Source of the DNA: CBDCMJ01 sp965218875
GTDB taxonomy: Bacteria > Chloroflexota > Dehalococcoidia > Lucifugimonadales > UBA3495
Length of the DNA stretch: 64,000 bases
NCBI GenBank assembly: GCA_965218875.1
Contig: CBDCMJ010000008.1
Span: 1 to 64,000 of the forward strand
Direction: 5' to 3'
The notes beneath the pieces were generated by a model. That model saw only the letters and a program-made list of their open reading frames with translations. It was not told the DNA's origin and did no database searches. Made by a program: the position numbers and the translations under genes. Positions 57,710 through 64,000 of this stretch are shown one piece after another (the stretch's first letter is position 1; every line of letters begins with the position of its first letter).

Positions 57710-58679
57710 ATGGCTCTGCAGCCCATTACGGCCGGTGACCGGACCATCACCGGCGCCGACCGACAGCGGATCTCCGACCTCCTGGACCGCTCCGTGGCCG
57801 ACAACACCCGGATCATGTACGCCTCCGCCTGGCGGAGCTTCGAGGCCTGGGCGAGGGCCCGTGGCCGCAGCCACCCCCTGCCGGCGTCGCCTGAGCTGGT
57901 GGCCGCTTACCTGGCCGAGCTGGCCGTGCCAGGCAAGGCGGTGGCCACCGTGAAACTCCACCGCGCCGCCCTGGGGGCGATCCACCGGTCCACCGGCCAC
58001 CAGGACCCCACCGATAACGAGGGAGTGAGGCAGCTGCTGGCCGGCGTCGCCAGGAGCAACGGGAAGGCCCAGCGCCAGGCGAAGCCCCTGGGCGCCGAGG
58101 CCCTGGGCGCCGTGAGGGCAAACGGCCGCCAGTCCCAGGACCGGCCCCAGGGGGCGGCGGGAGAAACCCTGGACGGCAGAAAGGCGGGGCAAGGTGGATG
58201 TGGCCCTCCTGGCCATCCTCCGCGACGGCCTTCTCCGGAGATCCGAGGCCGCGGATTTGCGCTGGGGAGATGTGGGGCGGCGGGAGGACGGGGCCGCCCT
58301 CCTGCACGTGCGCCGGTCGAAAACGGATCCGGAGGCCGAGGGAGCAGTCCTCTACGTCAGCCAGGCGGCCGCCCGGGCGCTGCAGGCCATCATGCCCCAA
58401 GATGAGACGGTGGACCCGGAGGCGCGGGTGATTGGCCTGTCAGCCAGCCAGATCGGCCGGAGGGTGAAGGCCGCAGCCCGGGCCGCGGGCCTGGGCGATG
58501 GGTTCACCGGCCACTCGGGACGGGTGGGCATGGCCCAAGACCTGGCGGCCGCGGGGGCGGAGCTGCCCGAGCTGATGACGGCCGGCCGGTGGAAGAGCTC
58601 CGCCATGCCAGCCCGTTACACCGCCCGCCAGGCGGCAGGGCGGGGCGCGGTGGCCAGGTATTACCAGGAGGGAGGGTAG
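57710..58679 (+). pseudogene. Tyrosine recombinase/integrase with one frameshift
   Basis: The first frame has a SAM-like N-terminal domain (DNTRIMYASAWRSFEAWAR to about residue 110). At 58120-58122 an extra A (GCAAACGG for GCAACGG) shifts the frame. Removing it continues ALGAVRATAASPRTG and then the catalytic domain: RDGLLRRSEAADLRW (first Arg), HSGRVGMAQ (His-x-x-Arg) and the Tyr in PARYTARQ. All catalytic residues are present. ATG 57710 has GGAG 5 nt upstream. About 322 residues in total. It is either a real pseudogene or an assembly error. It is not next to a tRNA, so it may be a genomic-island or phage-type integrase of an older insertion. Confidence 0.87.
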
Positions 58680-58786
58680 GAAGCAAAACAAGGTAGAGGA
58701 CCACCGACCATTTTAACTCGAAGGTCTTCGGCGTAAGCAGCGCAAGGGTCCGTTCATAAAACAGCAACAAGAGGGAGTACAACTCA

Positions 58787-58969
58787 ATGACTAGTTCCAA
58801 TGACGAGTCAAGCCATTTCTTCACTAAAGGCCTCAAGAACAGTGAGATGAGAAACTTCGACTTGGCCATAAAGGATTTTGCGGAGCGCCACCGCCCAACC
58901 TTGCGCGTTACGCTCCGACTGGCAAAAGAAAACAACCATTGTTCCGACAATCTTACGAGGTGTCCATAA
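58787..58969 (+). CDS. Small protein, possible TPR remnant
   Basis: A 60-codon frame with GAGGGAG nine bases before ATG. FFTKGLKNSEMRNFDLAIKD looks like the first half of a tetratricopeptide repeat (G-x-x-x-x-x-x-G-x-x-x-x-AI-x-DF). The following residues (RHRPTLRVTLRLAKENN) do not continue the pattern. It ends 1 bp before the next start codon. It could be the truncated start of a TPR gene, cut when the GMC gene region joined. A functional small protein cannot be excluded. Confidence 0.42.
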   Translation: MTSSNDESSHFFTKGLKNSEMRNFDLAIKDFAERHRPTLRVTLRLAKENNHCSDNLTRCP

Positions 58970-58970
58970 T

Positions 58971-60506
58971 ATGAAGTATGACGTTATTGTCGTCGGCGCC
59001 GGTTCCGCCGGGTGCCCCTTGGCCTCCCGCATCTCCGAAGACCCCAACCTTTCGGTGCTGCTTTTGGAAGCCGGCCCGGACTATCCCGATTTCAACGCCC
59101 TGCCCGACGACCTCAAGTACGGACATACCCGGGACGGCGAACTCAAGGGCGCTCCTCATAACTGGTCGCTGGCCGGCACCATGAACGACGCCCGCGGTGA
59201 AATTCACGTGGCCCAAGGCCGGGTGGTCGGCGGCTCCGGCGCAATTAACGGGCAGATTCTGCTGCGGGGAATCCCGGAAGACTACGACCGTTGGGCGGAA
59301 TGGGGCAACGACCAGTGGTCCTACCTGAACGTCCTCCCCTACTTCCGCAAGATGGAGACCGACGCCGACATTCACGACGACTTTCACGGCACTGGCGGCC
59401 CCGTTCCGGTCATGCGCCGGGCGGGTGAGACGTGGGCGCCCGTTCAGCAAGCCTTCTATCAGGCTTGCCTGGCTGCCGGACACCGGGAAGACCCCGACAT
59501 GAACGGCCCGGACACCGGCGGCATCGGCGTCCTACCCATGAACAACCCGGAAGGCATCCGCATGAGCACCGCCCTGACCCACCTCGGCGAGGCCCGCCAC
59601 CGCCTCAACCTTACCGTCCGGCCCAACGTCCACTGCCGCCGGGTGTTGTTCGAGGGGACCCGCGCCACCGGCGTTGAAGTGGAAAGCGACGGTGAGGTCT
59701 TCGTCGTCGAAGGCAACGAAATTGTCCTGTCGTCCGGCGGTCTCAAATCCCCGCACCTGTTGATGCTTTCGGGCGTCGGCCCCGCCGACCAACTGCAAGC
59801 CCACGGGGTCCCGGTGGTGGTTGACTCCCCCGCTGTAGGCCAGAACCTGCGCAACCACCCTTCGGTCAGCGTCAGCTTCCGGGTCAAGGACGGCGTGGAG
59901 CTCCCGGCCGAGGTGGGGGCGCGCGTCGCCCTGCGCATTACTTCGGAAGGCAACGACCACCCCAACGACATTATGATTCAGACCAACAGCCTGTTCGTCA
60001 CCCTCAGCGGCGAGCCCATGCCGGCGCGCCAAGTCCGCATAACCTGCGCCCTGGAACTGCCCTACGGCTCCGGCGAGGTCCGGCTGGCATCGTCCGACCC
60101 GTTGCAGCAGCCCCAATTCAACTACCGCTACCTGGAACACCCCGATGACCGGGCGCGCCTGCGGGACGCGGTGGGGATGTGCCTTGACCTGCTCAAGACC
60201 GACCCTTACCGGGAAATTGTGGCCGAGGTTGTCGAACCCACCGCTGAGACCATGGCATCGGACGAAGCAATGGACGAATGGATGGTCCGCACCATGGGAA
60301 CGTCCCGCCACGTCTCCGGCACCTGCAAGATGGGGCCGGACTCCGACCCAACGGCGGTGGTGGACCAGTACCTGCGGGTCAAGGGAGTCGAGGGCCTGCG
60401 GGTGGCCGACAACTCCGTCATCCCCTACGTCACCCGCGCCAACACCAACGCCACCGCCATAATGATCGGTGAAAAACTCAGCGACTGGATCAAGGCCGGC
60501 GTATAG
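58971..60506 (+). CDS. GMC-family FAD oxidoreductase, copy 2
   Basis: A 511-residue flavoenzyme with VIVVGAGSAGCPLASRISED (5-24), LLEAGPDYPDF, GGSGAINGQILLRGIPEDY, and the C-terminal HVSGTCKMG His plus NTNATAIM. It is similar over its whole length to copy 1 (shared PEDYD-x-WA-x-WGND-W-S and DIHDDFHG segments), so the two arose by duplication and probably act on related alcohols. ATG 58971 has GAGGTG at a workable distance; the 31-codon upstream extension is unsupported. It is followed by the PrpD and hydrolase genes on the same strand. Confidence 0.93.
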   Translation: MKYDVIVVGAGSAGCPLASRISEDPNLSVLLLEAGPDYPDFNALPDDLKYGHTRDGELKGAPHNWSLAGTMNDARGEIHVAQGRVVGGSGAINGQILLRGIPEDYDRWAEWGNDQWSYLNVLPYFRKMETDADIHDDFHGTGGPVPVMRRAGETWAPVQQAFYQACLAAGHREDPDMNGPDTGGIGVLPMNNPEGIRMSTALTHLGEARHRLNLTVRPNVHCRRVLFEGTRATGVEVESDGEVFVVEGNEIVLSSGGLKSPHLLMLSGVGPADQLQAHGVPVVVDSPAVGQNLRNHPSVSVSFRVKDGVELPAEVGARVALRITSEGNDHPNDIMIQTNSLFVTLSGEPMPARQVRITCALELPYGSGEVRLASSDPLQQPQFNYRYLEHPDDRARLRDAVGMCLDLLKTDPYREIVAEVVEPTAETMASDEAMDEWMVRTMGTSRHVSGTCKMGPDSDPTAVVDQYLRVKGVEGLRVADNSVIPYVTRANTNATAIMIGEKLSDWIKAGV

Positions 60507-60569
60507 CCGCAAACACAACCAGGCATCAACAGCGACATCCATCCCCAACAGCAACCGCGGAGAAAAGAC

Positions 60570-61913
60570 ATGAGCGCATCCGAAACCCTGGCCCAATTTA
60601 TCGTAGACACCAGGTTCGACCGCCTGCCGACACCAGTGGTCGAGGCCGCCAAAATCGCCATTCTGGACGGCGTGGCCAACGTAGTAGCCGGTTCTACCCA
60701 GGAACTCGCGGATATCGTCGGTCAGTACACCCGGGATATGGGCGGGGCCGACTCGTGCAGCGTGGTGGGTTGGGGGTTCAAGACCAACGCCCCGGCCGCC
60801 GCCTTCGCCAACGGCGTGTTCGGCCACTGCCTGGACTACGAGATCCAAGGGTTCCCACCCACCCACGGCACGTCGTCCTGCCTGCCGTCGGCGCTGGCCC
60901 TCGGCGAGCTGCACCGCGTTTCGGGCAAGACCATCATCGAAGCCTACGTCCTGGGCTGGGAAATCCAGGGACGGATGCGGGCCGCGTCGGCCCCGGCTTC
61001 CAACCCGGCGTTTCACCCGCCCGGCATGGTCGGCCCGCTGGGAGGCGCCGCCGCCAGCGCCAAGGTGCTGGGGCTGGACACCGGGCAGACCCAGATGGCC
61101 CTGGGCATCGCCGCCTCCCGCACCGGCGGGGTCACCGCCAACACCGGCACCATGGTCAAGTCCACCCATCCCGGCAATGCCGCCCGCATGGGCGCCGAAG
61201 CCGCAATCTTGGCGGGAATGGGCTACACCGCCAGCGAGGAAGTGTTCGAGTCCCCAGTGGGCTACGCCGCCGCCCTGTTCAACGGCAACGTGGACTGGGA
61301 CATCCTGACCGGCGGGTTGGGCGACTCCTATCGCCTGGCCGACCCGGGATACGACATCAAACGCTTCCCGGCCCAGGTCTATATGCAGAACCCCATCGAA
61401 GCCGTCCTGAACCTGCGCCAGGAGCACCAACTGGACGCCGGCATGGTTGACCGCCTGGTGGTACACCGCCGGGGCCGGGGCCACTCCGGGCCTGTCCCCC
61501 AAAGCGGGCTGGACGGCAAGTTCAGCGTCGAATACTGCGCCGCCGCCGCCTTGCTGGATGGTCGGGTGGTTATTGACAGCTTCACCGACGCCCGCCGCTT
61601 CGCTCCCGACATGGAGGAGACCCTGCCCAAGGTGCAGGTGGACGCGGAAGCCGACGACAGCGCCGGCGTTCGGGTTACGGCTTACCTGAAGGACGGCCGC
61701 ACCGCCACCGCCGAGTGCCGCACCTTCAAGGGTTCGGCGGGCAACCCTATGACCCGCGACGAGCGCATGGCCAAGGTCTGGGACTGCATCGGCCGCGCCC
61801 TCCCACAACCCGCCGCCCAGCAGACCATAGACCTGCTGGAAGACCTGGAAAACGTGGAGGATATTTCAACCCTGATGGAGATTCTGGGCCAGAAGGCGCC
61901 GGGAAGAGGTTAG
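60570..61913 (+). CDS. MmgE/PrpD family protein
   Basis: A 447-residue protein of the 2-methylcitrate dehydratase/cis-aconitate-decarboxylase/iminodisuccinate epimerase family. It has AKIAILDGVANVVAGSTQEL near residue 30, AFANGVFGHCLDYEIQGFPP (70-95), HPSRHPNALL-like positions replaced by HPGNAARMGAEAAILAGMGY, and the usual C-terminal domain. ATG 60570 has GGAG 8 nt upstream. It is read with GMC copy 2, 63 bp downstream. The family covers several reactions, so the substrate cannot be stated. The context suggests dehydration or isomerisation of an acid product of the oxidoreductase. Confidence 0.9.
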   Translation: MSASETLAQFIVDTRFDRLPTPVVEAAKIAILDGVANVVAGSTQELADIVGQYTRDMGGADSCSVVGWGFKTNAPAAAFANGVFGHCLDYEIQGFPPTHGTSSCLPSALALGELHRVSGKTIIEAYVLGWEIQGRMRAASAPASNPAFHPPGMVGPLGGAAASAKVLGLDTGQTQMALGIAASRTGGVTANTGTMVKSTHPGNAARMGAEAAILAGMGYTASEEVFESPVGYAAALFNGNVDWDILTGGLGDSYRLADPGYDIKRFPAQVYMQNPIEAVLNLRQEHQLDAGMVDRLVVHRRGRGHSGPVPQSGLDGKFSVEYCAAAALLDGRVVIDSFTDARRFAPDMEETLPKVQVDAEADDSAGVRVTAYLKDGRTATAECRTFKGSAGNPMTRDERMAKVWDCIGRALPQPAAQQTIDLLEDLENVEDISTLMEILGQKAPGRG

Positions 61914-62001
61914 AATGCCGGCGCCCTGCTGCACCTTGGGCACTGTTAACCATAGCTCGGGTGAACCCTACCCACGCCTCCCTGGAATCCGGTGATTCCT
62001 G

Positions 62002-62865
62002 TTGGCCGCTGAACCTTTGCTGCCCCAACCCCGCCGCGTTTATGCCAACGGCATCACCCACCATTACCTGGAATGGGGAGACCTTGCCGATCCTCCCCTG
62101 CTGATGCTCCACGGCACCGGCCACTGTGCCCAGGTTTGGAGTTACGCCGCCCGCGCTTTGTCGGACGAGTTCCACGTCCTTTCCATCGACCAACGCGGAC
62201 ACGGGGACACCGAGACCCCACCAACCGGGTTCACCTTTGAAGACCTGGCCCGGGACTTGCTGGCAGTTATCGACGAACTAGATCTGGAACAGGTAAACGT
62301 GGTCGGACATTCGTCGGGCGGATTAGCCACCCTCATCGCCGATTCTTGGCTACCGGGAATAATCGACCGGGCCGTGCTGGCCGAGGTCGTCATACAACGT
62401 ACCGAGGGCGCATCCGGCCCAAACCTGCCCGAAGTTGCCGCCCGCACCCGCAGTAAGCGGACCGTCTGGGAATCCCGGCAAGCCATGTACGACTACTACC
62501 GCCGCCGCCCGGCATACCAACCTTGGGACGCGGAAGTGTTCGGCAATTTCATCGAAGGCATCGCCCGAGAGTTGCCCGATGGAAGTGTGGAGTTGAAGTG
62601 CGGGCCGGACGTGGAAGCCCGGTTCTACGAAGACCGGGCCTCCCTGGATATGCTGGCTTATATCGGGAACTGCCGGAGCAACTATCTGTTGCTTCTGGGC
62701 AACTATTCCGGTCCCCAGGCCCAGACCCTAGATTCCCAGGGCGTCCGACGGTTCCAGGAATTAGTCCCATCCACCCAGATAAAGCCGATGGGCGTCGGGA
62801 CCCACTTCCTGCCTATGGAGCACCCTGCCCTCGTGGTCCACGAGATTCGTAACTTTCTGGGCTAA
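62002..62865 (+). CDS. Alpha/beta hydrolase
   Basis: A 287-residue hydrolase. The oxyanion-hole motif is LLMLHGTGHCAQVW, the nucleophile elbow is VVGHSSGGLAT (Ser near 111), and the His is near the C-terminus in VGTHFLPMEHPALV. ISIDQRGHGDTETP is the usual loop after strand 5. The start is uncertain: TTG 62002 (LAAEPLLPQPRRVY) is the first in-frame start after the upstream stop; there is no ATG before residue 15. Its stop overlaps the convergent carboxymuconolactone-decarboxylase gene by 4 bp. It could hydrolyse an enol lactone or ester in the pathway. Confidence 0.87.
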   Translation: MAAEPLLPQPRRVYANGITHHYLEWGDLADPPLLMLHGTGHCAQVWSYAARALSDEFHVLSIDQRGHGDTETPPTGFTFEDLARDLLAVIDELDLEQVNVVGHSSGGLATLIADSWLPGIIDRAVLAEVVIQRTEGASGPNLPEVAARTRSKRTVWESRQAMYDYYRRRPAYQPWDAEVFGNFIEGIARELPDGSVELKCGPDVEARFYEDRASLDMLAYIGNCRSNYLLLLGNYSGPQAQTLDSQGVRRFQELVPSTQIKPMGVGTHFLPMEHPALVVHEIRNFLG

Positions 62866-63416
62866 ATAGGCAGCTTCGGCTCGCCTCCGTCCGGGGTGTC
62901 AATCTGGAAGGCGTTGGCGTTGAAGGCTAGGGTGGTGTAGTAACCCATCAGGGTGGATAACTCGGTGACCCCCAGCGGCCCCAACTGGTCAATCGCCGCC
63001 TGCCACGTCGCATCCGCGACCCGGTGATTCTGGAAGACCTCGGTGACGTAGTTGACCACGGTCTGCTCGTCCGCCGGCAGTTGCGGCAGCGGCTTGCCGT
63101 CCCGCAGGTTGTCAATGAACTCGTCGCTGATGCCCTGCTCCCGGGAGCGGGCGGCGTGGGCGTGCCAGATGTACTGGCAGTCCATGGCGCGGGCGGTCAG
63201 AATCATGGTCAGTTCCTGGAGCTTCTTGGGCAGCGATGACTCGTCCCGCAGGTAGTTGACCAGCGAGTTGGCCCGGCGGCGCATCTCCGGGCTGTGAATC
63301 ATCACCGAACCCGGCCCACCGGTGACCGTGCCGCCGGTGGCGGCGGTTTCGGAGTCAAAAGCGTCGCGCAAATTTTCAGGGACCTGGTCGCGGGTGACAG
63401 TGGGCGTTCGGGGCAT
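62862..63416 (-). CDS. Carboxymuconolactone decarboxylase/AhpD family protein
   Basis: A 184-residue all-helical protein. LQELTMILTARAMDCQYIWH carries the family Glu/Cys/His region (E...C..W.H), with a single Cys instead of the CxxC of AhpD, which favours the decarboxylase-type branch. GPLGVTELSTLMGYYTTLAF is the conserved C-terminal helix. I chose ATG 63416 because AGGAGGTGCTTT precedes it; the longer frame is unsupported. It faces the hydrolase and is divergent from the phosphotriesterase-family gene, with about 250 bp between for promoters. Confidence 0.88.
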   Translation of the reverse strand: MPRTPTVTRDQVPENLRDAFDSETAATGGTVTGGPGSVMIHSPEMRRRANSLVNYLRDESSLPKKLQELTMILTARAMDCQYIWHAHAARSREQGISDEFIDNLRDGKPLPQLPADEQTVVNYVTEVFQNHRVADATWQAAIDQLGPLGVTELSTLMGYYTTLAFNANAFQIDTPDGGEPKLPI

Positions 63417-63668
63417 AAAGCACCTCCTGCAATTGTCAAGATTGACCGCATCGGGGAGCGGAAGGACGAGGGGAAACGCTGCCATTGAGCCGGCCGTGCC
63501 CCCTTCCCGTTGCCCAGCATCATAGACCGCCCGCCCAATCGTGACAAGCCGTGCCGCCAGTACCAATATACCCCAATACATATTAGAATACCGTGGCGGC
63601 ACGCCGTGGAGTAACGTCCCAGGCCACAACCGGGAGCCACCAGCGAGGTCCAAAGAGGAGATTCAACC

Positions 63669-64000
63669 ATGTCAACCGTCAATACCGTCACTGGCCCGGT
63701 AGACACCGCCGATTTCGGGTTCACCCTTAGCCACGAGCACGTCGGCACCAACGCCGCCGGCCTGCGCCACACCTACCCGCAGTTCATAGACCGCGACGGA
63801 ATCCGGGAGCAGTCCATCGCGGCCATGAAGGCGGTCTACGAGGACGGCGTCCGCACCATAATCGACGTCAGCACCTTTGACCTGGGGCGGGACGTGAACC
63901 TGATTCGGGAAGTCGCCGAGGGCAGCGGAATGCAGATTGTGGTAGCCACCGGCAACCATTTGGCTGTGCCGCGTCCCTTCGGCGACGTTTCCCCCGACGC
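63669..64000 (+). CDS. Phosphotriesterase-family amidohydrolase (5' part)
   Basis: The first 110 codons are present; the 3' end lies beyond the window. VDTADFGFTLSHEHVGTNA contains the HxH metal site at the end of strand 1, and VRTIIDVSTFDLGRDVNLIR plus VVATGNHLAVP fit strands 2 and 3 of the TIM barrel. ATG 63669 has GAGGAG upstream. Members include organophosphate and lactone hydrolases. With the neighbouring genes a lactonase or related hydrolase role is more likely, but this is inference. Confidence 0.88.
   Translation, partial: MSTVNTVTGPVDTADFGFTLSHEHVGTNAAGLRHTYPQFIDRDGIREQSIAAMKAVYEDGVRTIIDVSTFDLGRDVNLIREVAEGSGMQIVVATGNHLAVPRPFGDVSPD

Noticed and set aside
59532..61808. 758-codon minus-strand open frame
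   Set aside because: It is a GC-driven shadow of the GMC and PrpD genes on the other strand; no start signal and no recognisable motif.

Overview
The window is GC-rich DNA from a bacterium that I would place, by inference only, in the Chloroflexota (Dehalococcoidia/SAR202-like or host-associated relatives). The reasons are large secreted fibronectin-III proteins, a histidine kinase fused to its own OmpR-type regulator, and a run of paralogous GMC oxidoreductase/FAH/PrpD/phosphotriesterase-type catabolic genes. There is no rRNA or tRNA to confirm this.

Region 1 (1-22.5 kb) is an integrated conjugative-type element. Nearly all of 1-16 kb is one minus-strand operon. Read from upstream it holds a secreted protein, a TrbL/VirB6-like membrane protein, a pilin-like gene split by an apparently intact group II intron, a PrgI-like fusion, a second pilin-like protein, VirB4, a VirD4/TraG coupling ATPase, a frameshifted replication-relaxation protein, two small HTH proteins (one hit by a 183-bp MITE) and a large serine recombinase. 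A 395-bp divergent region with dyads and repeated AGTTGCAT boxes separates this operon from a plus-strand coiled-coil protein. It is followed by a non-coding repeat-bearing stretch, a protein with four tandem Cro/C1 HTH domains, a 12-TPR protein, a free-standing RNA polymerase alpha-CTD and another small HTH protein.

Region 2 (22.9-38 kb) is a surface and signalling region. It has an Ig/LRR cell-surface protein split by a one-base deletion, a tandem array of the same MITE family, a GAF-PAS-HisKA-HATPase-REC-winged-helix protein, and an operon of two FN3 proteins around an RDD membrane protein.

Region 3 (38.5-50 kb) is a decaying accessory zone. It contains a deleted kinase-winged-helix remnant, small membrane proteins, a cysteine-peptidase-like protein, a frameshifted unknown, a type II restriction-modification operon with visibly lower GC, and a pile-up of an IS701 remnant, an IS5-like element, two MITEs and a full-length but broken IS701-family element.

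Region 4 (50-64 kb) is a catabolic block: NIPSNAP, cupin, RidA, FMN reductase, FAH, two GMC oxidoreductases, a PEP-mutase-superfamily enzyme, a BNR/sortilin-like repeat protein, PrpD, alpha/beta hydrolase, carboxymuconolactone decarboxylase and phosphotriesterase-family genes. It is interrupted by a frameshifted tyrosine recombinase and another MITE. The gene set suggests oxidation and breakdown of recalcitrant organic acids or alcohols, but no substrate can be read from the sequence.

Single-base frameshifts recur in regions 1-3 and in both recombinase/transposase contexts. They may be real decay or assembly indels.
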